A stretch of DNA of 64,000 bases from Alitta virens (GCA_932294295.1 OW028574.1:52264797-52328796), one strand, 5' to 3'; shown: positions 48,430 to 59,744, counted from the first letter of the stretch. Notes: generated by a model not told the origin, from the sequence alone. Numbers and translations are program-made.

Positions 48430-48715
48430 TGCATGAACCTGTGACTCTCTGTTGATGCCAGCAAGAATTGCCTTGGTGCCATCATACTTCAAAACAATTA
48501 TCCCATTGTGGTAGTTGTTCACACCTCAAATGAGTAACTACTGCCTTCACACCATGAACTGTCAAGACGACATTGAATGCAACTGCATAAACCTTAATAA
48601 AAACAGATTGTCTTGATTTTTTGAGCTTGTAATTTGAATAAATCAGTTGACTAAAAGTCCTTCATGTGTTCACATGCAGTTGTATATACATTCACAACAT
48701 TGGTGACCCTGACTA
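48430..48715 (+). repeat. Possible Gypsy LTR end and primer-binding region
   Basis: The sequence ends CATTCACAAC followed by ATTGGTGACCCTGACT, which looks like the LTR/primer-binding junction (TTGGTGACCCYGACG) of Gypsy-type elements. AATAAA-like words occur upstream. No matching 3' LTR was found, so the left boundary is arbitrary. Confidence 0.35.
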
Positions 48716-49039
48716 GAACGTACTGTGTATAACTACACTACAAAGTACTATGTGGAATGAAAAATACTAGCAAGAACAGAAAAATACTACAAAACAAGAA
48801 CAGAAAAAATAATAATAATCTAAAAAAGAAAAAATAATAATAATCTAAAAAAGAAAATCTTGAACGAAGAAAAAAAAAATTGCGAACGGGAAAAAATAAT
48901 ATGGATGTCCCTTTGGAGCTTTCATAATGTTGACTCTGCACTGGAAAATATGAGAACCTGAAGAAAAGATTCATTAGATGAGTAGCACCGATTACAACCA
49001 GCCACCAGCAAGTGTAAAACATCAATTCTTTTACGCCAT

Positions 49040-50110
49040 GTGACTCAGCACACTAACCAGGACCATCGAATCAAATGCACTAACTGTCAAACTCGACTAC
49101 TTTATGCGAGAGATCGCAATTCTAGCTGCAGTTTCCTGGTTGACACAGGAGCAAAAGTTTGTGTTTCCTGCTTCCAGTGCCTGGATGGTTGCTGTTTCAG
49201 CTGGGAATTTGTTATATACTGATTTTACCCAACCCCTATTAGGTGCTGACTTCCTTTCTCATGGTTGATATCAAGGGCCAGCTTTTGGTCGATACCACTA
49301 CGTTCTCTTCAATTCCCTTGAACCGAACCACTGGCCAGGCCCTGGGTATACACAATGTGTCTAAAGCCGGAGCATATACCGATCTACTTGCTGAATTCAA
49401 GGAGAGCACACCACTCGACATGGAGTAGAACAATTCATTCCCAATAAAGCTGCTCCCATCCACAACCAAGCTCGCCATCTACATGGCCAAATGTGCCACA
49501 TGCGTTTTCCATGAGAAAGATAAACGCATGGAAAATGCATGGTTTTTAGCTAATTATAATAAGGAAAAAACCATGCATTTTCCATGTGTTTATCCAAACG
49601 CATGGAAAACGCACGTAGCACAATTGGCCATGTACCTCCTGATAAATTGGCCATGAGAAAGGAAGAGTTTAAAAACACGGAGATCATGGGAATCATCCGC
49701 AGGCACAGCAGCCAATGATCTTCCCCACTTCATATGGTTCCTAAACAATCTGGCAGCTGGAGGCAATGCGGCGATTCAGGACTTTTCTGCCAACCTTGCT
49801 GGATGTACCATTTTCTCCAAGATCGATCTTGTACGAGGATACCACCAGATCCCTGTCCATCCAAATGACATTCCTAAAACAGCAATCATCACTCCCATGG
49901 TTTGTTCGAATTTCTACATATGCCCTTTGGTCTCAAAAACGCTGCACAGGCATTGCAACATCTCATGGACTTACCTACACATTTGTGTACCTGGATGATA
50001 TTGTTGTGTTCAGCAGCTCAGAGACAGAATGTACAAGCAATCAGCGATTTCCTATAGCAACCTTTAACAATAGGACTGCCAGTCAGGGAGCAATCATAAT
50101 GAAATAGAAA
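49040..50110 (+). mobile_element. Gypsy-type retrotransposon remnant: protease and reverse transcriptase
   Basis: The aspartic protease is visible as SCSFLVDTGAKVCV (DTG active site, about 49108-49160), continuing after a stop as LVDTTTFSSIPLNRTTG. RT appears in alternating frames as [19 protein letters not shown] (about 49810-49866), a middle part with [13 protein letters not shown] debris, then [15 protein letters not shown] (50000-50030) with the YLDD catalytic motif. Multiple frameshifts make it inactive. A MITE at 49484-49630 interrupts the segment between protease and RT. RNase H and integrase are not here. Confidence 0.85.
49484..49630. mobile_element. MITE with TGGCCAAATGT termini, copy 2, nested in Gypsy
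   Basis: Ends TGGCCAAATGTGCCACATGC and complement (one mismatch near the right tip). Interior matches 646-795. It is inserted in the Gypsy protease-RT spacer, so it is younger than that Gypsy copy. Confidence 0.85.
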
Positions 50111-50114
50111 GCCA

Positions 50115-51305
50115 TGGGACTTTAGTGACGAAATTATAAGCTATACACCATTTTGTTCAGCGAGCTTCAGCTTTTATTTGAGCCATGTTGGCAGTCTGGG
50201 AAATGCGTTGGGCAGAAGGTGTGAGGATTTTAATAAAGTAATGTAAATTATTAATTTCGCCCATTATTTCAACCTCCCACAGCAACTTCATTTACATACA
50301 AAAGGACAAACCCACACAGAAAGTCAATAACCATTTACATAATTGTCAGTAGCTCTTACATTAAAAATTTATGTGATAATTATTGTGAAATTAACAGATT
50401 GTGCAATAATTACCAGGGCTCTTACTTATGAGCTTCATATAATTGAACTGCATACGCAGGTTTTCATCTTTTCAACCCAAGAAATCATCTTAAAATGTTG
50501 TTTATTATGTCATAAGAAAATAGCTATGTTATTATATTATACTTCTTACAGTGTAGATCTTAATAACATTACTGAGGTGCAAAAAATTCAGTTACAAAAG
50601 ATAAGCCATGGCCTGGTCACAGTATTGAGTCGATTCAGAAACCATATGCGTTTCTCAAATGTTATGTTGTCAGGTTATTACCATTGTAATAATTATGTAG
50701 AAAAGTCTTTTACATTTTCCTTTTTCATCCGTGACATCATGAGGGTTTTGCAGCCACTGATTGGTCAATTCTGTAAACTGTGATGCTCAGTAGAAGGTGT
50801 GACTGGGGTTTGATGTTACCGTTTACTATGTATTCAACACACTAAAAGCCCAAAGATTCTTTCTTTTGTACTTATTTTGGGCCACAAAGCATTGTTTCTG
50901 ATCAAAAACAGCAAACATTAATTGAAATTTATGCAAACACAGGAGAAAAATGTGACATCATTCTCTTAGCATCAAGAGAACTTGAAGAGTGATTCCACGT
51001 AATTATTACAACGATAATAATGTTTGGAAAAATTATTCACATAGAATGTCTTACATTGAATACTCTTGGGTTTGCATTTATTTAAAATTTAGGCATCCCT
51101 TATCATCACCAGTACACTGACATCCACAAATTATCTAAGTAGTTCAACCGACCATCCAAACTTTGCTTTGCATGTAGTTGTATAATTAGCTGGAACATAT
51201 CATATTAGTGTGGCTAAAAAAGCCAAATGAGAGTTTGGGAACCATGGGGATTTCTCCGCAGTTGAAATACCTTTGAGACAATGACATGCTAAACTTAAGT
51301 CAGTA
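50115..51305. other. Intergenic stretch, nothing recognised
   Basis: AT-rich; the 146-residue frame at 50343-50783 has no recognisable motif and a composition typical of random AT-rich DNA. Confidence 0.45.
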
Positions 51306-51309
51306 TTGT

Positions 51310-51485
51310 GAGACAAGTTTTACATCCCATATTTTTTCACCAGATAGGGCTGATCAGGACAGGCAGGTGCCAAGGCAATGAGGCGAATGATGAAGCAACC
51401 TTCTAGTATGGCTGGATACAATCTCAGAATCCAATGGTTGGCAGCCCAGCATGCTACTGCTGAGCTAAGCCCCTGCTCTTCGTAA
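51310..51485 (-). mobile_element. tRNA-derived SINE (family S), copy 2
   Basis: On the minus strand: GGGGCTTAGCTCAGCAGTAG (A box), ATGCTGGGCTGCCAACC (anticodon-arm-like), a degraded B box GGATTCTGAGATTG, then CATCATTCGCCTCATTGCC and CACCTGCCTGTCCTGATC. The last two blocks align with copy 1 at 40399-40555. Confidence 0.65.
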
Positions 51486-51789
51486 AATTTAATTCTGCAA
51501 CTTTAAGTCTGCAGCAGGAGTGATCCTGCCCTTGGATCAGGTTGCTTGATCCCATGTGGATTATGCCACCAAAAGATGGTTGCCAAGTGTCACAACACAA
51601 TCCCAAAGCAGCTTCATGGTGATATCAACATTGTGCTGTTTTTATGCTTAAAAAGGCAGTGTATTCACTTCCTAGAACAATGATTGCAAACTGATCCATC
51701 TCAAGGACAATAGCAGTGACCTCATTTTCTGGAAGAGTCACAATAATTGACATGAAAGTAATTTTGAGACATGTAGACACTTTATATGG

Positions 51790-53560
51790 ATTATATATAT
51801 TATTTTATTTCGTACACACAAGGTACAGAGTACATAATTGAAATTGTAATATATAATACAGGTAAATAAGAATTTAATTATAATATAATAGTAAATTTAA
51901 TAAGTACAGATATGTTAAAATAAAATCTATATTGCCTATATCATCATCTTTACTATCGATCATCATATCTAAAAAGTAACAGATACTCTATGTTTTGTTG
52001 GACCGTGCCTGTTTTTGATCTATTCATAGTGATCCATTTAGTCTTTCTATTGCTGCTTGCAGACACAGTTTTCATCAGCTTTAGAAACCGGTGACATAGT
52101 TGCACCTTTAGATTGTCACACTTTAACAAATGTGGCAACAACACTGATCTTGTTGTGTTTGTAAGTCTAGCAGCCGTCGCACAGCTTTCTTCCAACAGAC
52201 TTCAAGTTCATTGACCCATTTACTGTTGAGACTCCATGTTTGGGATCCATAGAACACACAGCATTTGCTTTTAAAGAGTTTCATTTTTGCCTGTCTACTA
52301 GCTGATCTAAAATTTGCAAGAATACTGTTAGTTCTGGCAATAAAGTCACCCTTTTTTCGTTTGATGTCATCTCTATCATTATTGTGAGCATTATCATGTT
52401 CCCTAAATGTTTGACAGAATCACTCCATTTTAGGCTCTGTCCATTGAGTTTAACATCAGGGTGTGGAGAAATTTGTGGACCACCTAGCTGAATGCATACA
52501 GACTTGTTGGGGTTGTATAGTACATCGTAGTCTCTGCCAAATTCCTCACAAGTCAAAACCATCTTTTGAAGGGCACTAGCAGTTGGAGCAATCAAAGTGA
52601 CATCATCTGCATAGCATAATACGCCAAAATATTCATGTCCTACATAGCATCCCACTTTCTGGGCTTCCAATCTTTGGATTAACACATCCATATAAAGAGT
52701 GAACAACACTGGACTGGCCACGCCCCCTTGCCTTATTCCATTGGAAGTATTAAAGTATTCAGAGTATTCCGATAACCAACAGGTTCGTGTTGTTTGATTC
52801 TGATACAGGCATAATAACAAGCGCATTGCAAGTGGGTGCAGGCCTCTCTGTTCTAAAATCTCAAAAAGTCTATCAAAACGAAGCCTATCAAAGGCCTTAG
52901 AAGCATCCAAGAGAGTACAGAATGGTGTGCCTCCTTTCAGAGTCTGAGTAGTACGATGTTACTTCCTTCAGCACCATGCTACACATTGCAGTTGAACTGT
53001 TTTGTTTGAATGCAAATTGAAGGTCACTAGTACAGAAAACTGCACTGTATTCTTGTAAAATTATCCAGTCAATGACTTTGTTTATTGGTGAGGCAAGGGC
53101 AATACCCCTTTAATTGTCTCCATCACATACATTTCCCAATGGGTCTTTCGGAAGGGATGATATTGTGGATTACACAGTTCTCTTGGATAATAGCCATGGG
53201 TGAACATAGCTGTGATAATTTTTGCTACAAGTGCTTTCCATTGCTTAGAAGATCGAATCACCAAATCAGAAATAAAACCCTTATCACCATCACCTTTCTG
53301 CTTTTTCAGCTTCTGCATTGCCTTGTTTACGTGCTCAACAGTAAAGAGACAGGGCTTCACATTGTTGATGTTAGCATTAATCCTGTTTTGCAACTGTTCT
53401 AAGCCACTAGGCAGAGAATTATAGAGAACTTCATATCGGTTTGCAAATGCATTACAGATATCTTTGTTCTCAGTTGTTCCATCTATGTGAGGGGAATCAA
53501 TTATGCACACCCAAGATGGCTTAGTTGGTATTAACCAGAACCTCCTGAAAGGATCAAGCT
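51790..53560 (-). mobile_element. Non-LTR retrotransposon (LINE), RT region, minus strand
   Basis: Minus strand. The RT begins with a linker ICNAFANRYEVLYNSL (53510 downwards). A frameshift follows near 53160, after which NYRGIALASPINKVIDW and LQFAFKQNSSTAMCS are readable. The next frame (52910-52281) has MDASKAFDRLRFDRLF, NGIRQGGVASPVLFTLYMD and GVLCYADDVTLIAPTA (YADD active site), then NPNKSVCIQLG and VKHLGNMI. A C-terminal frame lies at 52195-51953. At least two frameshifts and a stop after the KAFD upstream junction make it inactive. No endonuclease was seen upstream, so it is 5'-truncated. Confidence 0.88.
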
Positions 53561-53564
53561 TGTC

Positions 53565-54825
53565 TTCAGGAGGGCTGAGTATTTAGAAGATGCTGATGTG
53601 GAAATATTAATGCACTGGCTTGATTCACATGGGGCCTGGCAGTGCTGAGTTGACTGTGCAGGACCTCCAAGTGTACCCTTCAGCAAGGGACGTCCTTGCC
53701 TTCAGGTAGCTGAGGTAAAAGGCAGCACAGCATGCAGTTGACATGGTTAAACAGGAGTTGTCTCTTATTTTTCTCAGTGAACTGTAACAGGAACATATGA
53801 GGTGGATAATTCGTTTTCCTTCTTCAGGCTTTATTTCCAATTTAAGTGAGGTCACTGGTGCAGATCCTGCTCCTCTCACTCTAGTCCCCTGCGTCCTCCT
53901 CTATGCAATCCTCCAAACTTTTTCTTTGGTCTTCCCCATCACTCCCTTTCCTATGTAGTGCTTGTCTGTCCTTCACACATGCTCCAAGTCACCTCCTTGC
54001 TTCAGCGTTTTGTTGTGTATGGACTGCTTTGAAGGATGGATCAGGAGAGATCCTGAATGTAACCTGAATGTAAATGCTTGGTCCCTATAGCCTTAAATTC
54101 CTTAAAATCCAGCTGATGGTAATAATGATAAGTATAGTTCAGTCCGTCATTTGGGCCATTAAATTTGAGACCTTAGCATGGTTAACATAGTCATTCCAGT
54201 TCATGAGATTCGTCAGATGAAGCATGGATCTTTTCCAATGTAGTGAGATTCCAGTTTTCATTTTCAACTCTGCCCTAGATGGAAATATCCAAGCAAATTA
54301 GCAAAGCAGTCAATGTTCGGATACAGTTGGGCTGGCTCATGCAATTGTATGCAGCCCTGCATTGTTCAATGTGAATCATTATATGATCTCAGGTCTTCAC
54401 CCAAACTTTTGTAATTCCTGTAGTGAGGTGGCCCATGCTTGCAAGTCCGAAAATTTCACTGTGGTTCAGTTGGAAGATCCTGAATAAAGTTGATATTAAG
54501 AGATTCATGCTGATGTCTGAGAGGGTTTCAGTATCATTAATTTCTAAAGTTTCTAACACCAGTGTGCACTGCACATTACAACTCTCGTTGATTAAAGATT
54601 TGAACTGCTAACCTGAGTCTTGTAATAGTAACACCACCTGATAATGATGTTCCTTGACTTGACATCTATTTATTGAGATCAGCACTTTCTTAAATACAGT
54701 TGGCATCAATGCAGTAATTCCTTATATTTTCCAACCTCAATTCAAAATATTAAACTTCAACCATACATAGTTCCCAGGTAGTCAAGATGGCTTAAAATAA
54801 TCCCTATAAGGGTAGGAACAAAAAG
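53565..54825. other. Intergenic stretch
   Basis: No gene recognised. GC content is slightly higher than in neighbours. Possible unassigned repeat at 53560-53720. Confidence 0.4.
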
Positions 54826-54832
54826 ACATCAA

Positions 54833-54852
54833 CCCGTTGGTGCCCCAACGGG
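54833..54852 (+). other. Hairpin near the 5' end of the Ngaro-like element
   Basis: CCCGTTGG, loop TGCC, CCAACGGG, followed by CTTTT. Perfect 8-bp stem. It may mark the element terminus; no independent support. Confidence 0.4.
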
Positions 54853-55044
54853 CTTTTGGCAGGAAACCGCAACAGTGGTAAAACCCTTTCTGGAGCCTTA
54901 ACATCCAGGCACTTTCCAGCCGCAACATCCGGGCACTTCCAGCATCTTGATGCCATTGCAACTACCACAGCCATCCACAACTCCATCTCAAAATTTTACT
55001 CTCACAGCCAACTCAGCCATTTACCGCCAGTTCTAATTAGCCCC

Positions 55045-55297
55045 TTAGTTAGTTAGTGTTATTGTTTAACGCCTCATCAGCACCTGAGTGGGCTTGGTAG
55101 AGGCTCTCTAGGGTAAGATTGATTATCTATAGTTGGTAGTAGAAACCAGAAGCATGTAAAAAATCAATAATTGTCTGCGTTGGATAGCTGGAGCAGCTTG
55201 TGCAATGCGCACTGTCCTGTTTTAGCCACTGGGGATAGAGGACTTCACCCCAAGTGTTTCCACCCTCGCCGCGTGGAGGCCCAGGACCTTCGAGGGC
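55045..55297 (-). mobile_element. SINE-like insertion in the Ngaro-like element
   Basis: A 253-bp insert flanked by the 13-base direct repeat TCTAATTAGCCCC (55032-55044 and 55298-55310). On the minus strand it starts GCCCTCGAAGGTCC and ends GGCGTTAAACAATAACAC then TAACTAACTAA, a GCGTTAAACA-(TAAC)n type tail common to many invertebrate SINEs. Removing it rejoins an open frame across ...PVLISP / ISFKVLPEAPG. Strong evidence for retroposition. Confidence 0.75.
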
Positions 55298-55434
55298 TCT
55301 AATTAGCCCCATTTCCTTCAAGGTACTTCCAGAAGCACCAGGACGCACTCGCCTACCACGCACGTAAGCGGAATTTCACTGAAACTTTGCCTTTCTCTCG
55401 CCACTTGCTCACACTGGGCAAAACGTAAACAAAC

Positions 55435-56049
55435 ATGGCGCCACCGGTCGGCGTGGTCATTGGACACAGTTTCGTCCATGGCCTCCTCCATCACCTAGCT
55501 CCAAACGGGAATACCACCGGCCCTTCGCTGGCACATAGACTAAATCTATCTAGAATTTTAGGCCAGATTCATATGCACGGCCAACGAGGTGCACGAGTAT
55601 GCTCCCGGTCCTACACCCTGCCCCATCGCTTGCTGCAACATACCAGGCCCGATTTTGTTATCATAGACCTAGGTACTAACGCACTTGCCTCCGGTGCTGA
55701 CCTACTCCAGGTAGCCACCAAGCTCATTCATTTGGCTGATATCTTACACCGTCGATACCATGTCACGCAGGCCATGCTCTGCTCTGTGATCAAACGAGAT
55801 AGCCACCTCCAGGGCATAACAGCGGAGCAGTTTGCAACTGCTGCATACCAGCTCAACAATTATATCAAAACCTTCGCTCAGACCGAGCCCCACATCACTT
55901 AACGTGTGCATAAAGGATTCTGGTCCGAGCCCACCCAAATATGGTCCCGAGATGGCATCCACCCCAATTCCTCCATTGGCCGCAAGCGCTACATGAAGTC
56001 CATTCGCAAAGCTGTCTTTCTGGCACTCCAATCCTTCACAATGTCCTGA
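55435..56049 (+). pseudogene. SGNH (GDSL-like) hydrolase of the Ngaro-like element
   Basis: A 204-codon frame with a single in-frame TAA at 55900-55902; without it the frame would run from ATG 55435 to TGA 56049. SGNH blocks are visible: GVVIGHSFVHGL near residue 6 (nucleophile Ser in GHS, for the usual GDS), VIIDLGTNAL near 75 (block III Asn, GTN for GxND), and SRDGIHPNSSIG near 175 (block V with catalytic Asp and His as DGIHP). Such hydrolases act on esters; in Ngaro and some other retroelements their role is unknown. All catalytic residues expected are present, so inactivation looks recent. It sits upstream of Gag, separated by tandem repeats. Confidence 0.82.
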
Positions 56050-56105
56050 TCTCCAATTACGCTAGCTCCAGTCCAACACATCTGCCAATACTTTATTATA
56101 TTTTT

Positions 56106-56330
56106 TCCTTATCTGGTATTATGCTCCAGTTTACCTCCAGCATTATGCTTCAATTTTACCTCTGGTATTATGCTCCAGTTTACCTCTGGTACTATGCTCC
56201 AGTTTATCTCTGGTATTATGCTCCATTTTACCTCTGGTATTTGCTCCAGTTTACCTCTGGTATTATGCTCCTGTTTACCTCTGGTATTATGCTCCAGTTT
56301 ACCTCTGGTATTATGCTCCAGTTTACCTGT
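56106..56330 (+). repeat. 24-bp tandem array in the Ngaro-like element
   Basis: About nine to ten copies of TTTACCTCTGGTATTATGCT plus CCAG, some with one or two changes and one copy missing a base. Being a multiple of three, all frames stay open and give artificial YLWYYAPV-type repeats. It lies between the hydrolase stop and the Gag start. Confidence 0.93.
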
Positions 56331-56669
56331 CTGGCACACACTGTTTACTGCTCCAGTTTTGTTTACACTGCTTATCTACACTCATTTCCTTATGGATAGT
56401 TTGCACCAGCCATCAATACGATTTCACTCTACTTCATTCGCTGGTATTATCCAACTGTTAACTGACCGGTATTATGCACCACACCTCTTTTACTTTCAGG
56501 CACCATGCCATGCACTCAACACCGTGCGGCTTCACCACCGTCCCGGCCTCGGCGAACAAGGACCCAACCAGCCAGGCTGCGTTCCACAACACCATCACCC
56601 GCACCAAACCCACGTAACAGCTCCCGTTCACCAATCCGCCACAGGTCATAGCACAGATCCCCATCCCCG

Positions 56670-57762
56670 GTGGCAGGTCAAACCAACCGCTCCCGCGATG
56701 CCTATTGCCACCCGCAGCTGGCCCCAGGGATGCCAACACCCACCATCCAGCCTGATTCAGCCGCTATTGGTGCGGTAGTCCAATCACTAAACAGCATGCA
56801 AGAACTGTTCCTTCAACAACAACAGCTCTTCATGCAAACCATGCATAACATCCAGACCACTATTACAGGACATCCAGCCACACAAAACCCTACCAGACAC
56901 CCAGCCACTTCTACCTCAAACACCATCCAACCAGACCATGTTGGCGCTTGCCACATGAACACCACTTCAACCCAACTGATCACACCAGATGCCATGAATA
57001 CCCCAAACGGTGAGCTACTTCAAATTCTCTACCAACCAATTTCCCGCCCTTTGCGTTCCACCTCCGCACCCCTCGGCCAAAACCTGCCCCATTCAATCAA
57101 ATCTAAAATTTGGCAGCATAAATACATCGAGTTAGGTGATCTTCTCCACTCTACAAGATTAACGGACTACACCCTGGCCTTGAACACTGAGGATGGACAA
57201 CCTCATTTCCAACTTACAACTCAATGAAGCTGAATGGAGCCAGGCAATAGATACGTTCATTGCCATCTACGTGGAGCGCTACCCACAACACATTGGTCAA
57301 ATCCTCACATATACCCAACATGTAAAGGACCTCATGGCAAACGGTGCCAATTGGCACTGGTACGACGCCCAATTCAGGATGGACCATGAGTTCACACTAT
57401 GCAGCTGAGACGAAGTTCGACAAGATTTGGAATTGCAGGCATTTCGACAGCCCAGAAGCGACGACAACAAGTCTTTTCGTCAATCTAACAACAGAACACC
57501 AAGCAAGCGCTTCAACAACGAACGTCCCCCTCCGGGTTACTGCTTCGCCTACCATGCCAAGAACCAGTGGTGCAATTCAACAAGATGTACTTTCAAGCAC
57601 ACCTGCCCCCGTTGCCAGGGCCCACACCCAGTCTTCATGCAGTGTAACAAACCACCTGCACACTACAGACACAGCCCCCCTACTTCCTCACACAGCCGTG
57701 ACACACATAGACGCAACACCAGCAAGGCTCGCGACACCCGTGATAGCCGAACGGCTAAATGA
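56670..57762 (+). pseudogene. Gag-like protein of the Ngaro-like element
   Basis: Two or three overlapping frames form one protein. The N-terminal part has Gln-rich MQELFLQQQQLFMQTMHNI, then LPHSIKSKIWQHKYIELGDLL; after a frameshift near 57190 comes EAEWSQAIDTFIAIYVERYP and GANWHWYDAQFR. A third piece (57427-57762) has PGYCFAYHAKNQWC, RCTFKHTCPRCQGPHPVFMQ, a Cys/His cluster typical of DIRS/Ngaro Gag C-termini. It presumably packaged element RNA. Confidence 0.75.
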
Positions 57763-57959
57763 GCAGCTGGTTGGTTTCCCACACCGGGATTTCATCATCG
57801 ACGGCATCACCAAAGGTTTCAAACTTCATTTCGAAGGGCCTCAAATAACACTTAATTAAAAAAATTCACCATCAGCCCTACACAATCCAGAAGTTGTCAG
57901 AGAGAAATTACAACACGAACTCAAACTTCATCGTATTGCCGGCCCCTTTCAGCATCCCT

Positions 57960-58900
57960 CTCTTCCCCACTTTAAAATTTCCCCCCTTGCATTGAGGGAA
58001 AAGTCCACCCCCGGCAAATTCCGCCTCCTCCACAATCTGTCTTATCCGTATGACGAAACTTCTAAAAAATTACAATATACCCAAGCAACACACCACCGTC
58101 CAGTATCAAAATATACAAGATGCCATCTATCATATACAGAGGCATGCCCCTGCCGCTTTCATGGCAAAAACTGATATCTCTGATGCATTCCGCATCATTC
58201 CGTCCACCCTTCACAATACAACCTGCTTGGATTCCGCTTCGACAACAAATATTACTACGAAAAGATGTTGAGTATGGGAGCAGCTCCCTCATGCCGCATT
58301 TTTAAGGCATTCTCCGATGCTCTTTCATGGATCCTCCACACCAAATACAAGATCACCAGCGTTAAGGTTCTTGATGACTTCTTGTTTGTCCATCATAACC
58401 GACAACAGTGCCTCTCATACCTTAACACATTTATCCAAATGTGCGCTTCCATTGGCGTCCCCATCGCCCTTCACAAAACAGAGGGCCCCACCAACCTCAT
58501 TACCTTCCTAGGAATCCAGCTGGACTTAATCTCAATGGAGGCGAAGCTCCCACCCGACAAGCTCCATAAATACACCACCAATGTCCGACAAATTGCACGA
58601 CAGAACACCACCTACCCTATCTATATCACTATTGCCATGTTCGCACACAAGCTCCGTAACTCAACTCAAGAATTACCTTTTACTCAGACAACATGGCCGT
58701 CGTCCACATCCTCAACAAGCAGTCCTCAAAATGTCACTTCATCATGCAAATTCTCCACCCCCTCGTCCTCATCCTCCTTCACAATAACATCCACTTAAAA
58801 TCTAACCACATACCCGGTATTCAAAATGTTTTATGTGATGCTATTTCCCATTCTCAGGTTTACACATCTCTACTACGTCAATTTGGGGCCGATCTTCAGC
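57960..58900 (+). pseudogene. Reverse transcriptase and RNase H of the Ngaro-like element
   Basis: Frames switch at least three times: TPGKFRLLHNLSYP (about 58008), FMAKTDISDAFRIIP (58157-58201), MLSMGAAPSCRIFKAFSDAL (58265) with KVLDDFLFVHH (the catalytic LDD, 58363-58395), and FLGIQLDLISMEAKLP. RNase H is left as SDNMAVVHILNKQSSKCHF and HIPGIQNVLCDAISHSQ. About 150 residues expected between RT and that SDN motif are missing (deletion near 58650-58690). Confidence 0.85.
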
Positions 58901-58946
58901 CAACACCTATCTCACATCGACTCAGGCCAACCAACTTCAAACTCAA

Positions 58947-59738
58947 TTGGACACCGCTCTAAAAGCATCCCTGCAACCGTCCACGGCCAACTCATACAAC
59001 CATCACTGGCAAACGTTCCTCCAAATCGTCGCTCTGCAGCTACAGGAGCAACCCATTATCCCAGTACCTATAAACCATGTTTGCCTCTTTCTTATTCATC
59101 TACAGAACAAATCCCTTTCTCACACAACCATCCGCTCATATCTGTCAGCCATATCCTTCGTCCACAAAATTAATAATTCACCTGATCCCACAGCCGCATT
59201 TATCGTAACCAAAACTCTGCAGGGCATTCGGAACCAGCAGACCCCCACCAACAACCAACTACTGCCAATTACTAGAGATATCCTGCGATCCCTGTTGCAA
59301 GCGCTCCCGTATGCAATACTCCACAATTACGAGCACGCCCTCTGGCATGCTCTATTTTTACTCACCTACCATGGCTGCTTGCGCTCGGGAGAGGTGACAC
59401 AGGCTGCTAATCCGTCCAATGTAATCCAACTATCACAGATTACTCTTGTCAGCGCCGCCATACAGATTAAATTTCATCGCTATAAACACAGCCAGGGCAC
59501 TACACCCACTCTTATCATCCCCGCCGAACCACATGGCACCCTGTGCCCAGTCAATGCAATACGAACTTACATCGCTATACGGGGTAACAGCCCAGGCCCC
59601 TTATTCCTCAACCGAAACAGAGTACCGGTTACCAGAACCCAATTCGCTGCAATCCTCAAAGCTACTGCCACCATGTCATCGCTCCAGGCACACCGCTATA
59701 ACACGTTTGCCAACTGCGTCAGGCCACTTAGTGGTTAG
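58947..59738 (+). pseudogene. Tyrosine recombinase of the Ngaro-like element, 3'-truncated
   Basis: An open frame of about 260 codons. The N-terminal core-binding part has STANSYNHHWQTFL and HTTIRSYLSAISFVHKI; the catalytic part has LTYHGCLRSGEVTQA (first catalytic Arg) and KFHRYKHSQGTTPTLII (Lys region). The sequence ends in SLQAHRYNTFANCVR without the expected HSFRIGAAT (His-x-x-Arg) and the C-terminal Tyr. The recombination step is therefore lost. These enzymes integrate the circular cDNA of DIRS-like elements. Confidence 0.87.
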
Positions 59739-59744
59739 TACCTA

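Larger units (their letters stand above)
54830..59740 (+). mobile_element. Ngaro-like DIRS-superfamily retrotransposon
   Basis: Order on the + strand: SGNH hydrolase (55435-56049), 24-bp tandem repeats (56106-56330), Gag-like protein with Cys/His cluster (56670-57760), reverse transcriptase (57960-58640), RNase H remnant (58660-58900) and tyrosine recombinase (58947-59738). A YR instead of an integrase, no LTR, and a hydrolase gene are the marks of Ngaro elements. The recombinase is 3'-truncated and the RT is frameshifted, so the copy is dead. It is markedly GC-richer than surrounding DNA. Left boundary is uncertain: a hairpin CCCGTTGG/CCAACGGG at 54833-54852 may be near the 5' end. Split direct repeats were not located. 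Confidence 0.88.

Noticed and set aside
50343..50783. A 146-residue open frame as a gene
   Set aside because: AT-driven composition, no motif, no relation to neighbours.
54833..54860. Rho-independent terminator (GC hairpin followed by CTTTT)
   Set aside because: The DNA is eukaryotic and nothing is transcribed toward it in a bacterial manner; recorded only as a hairpin.
56109..56399. Repetitive frames in both orientations (YLWYYAPV type)
   Set aside because: Shadow of the 24-bp tandem array in the Ngaro-like element.
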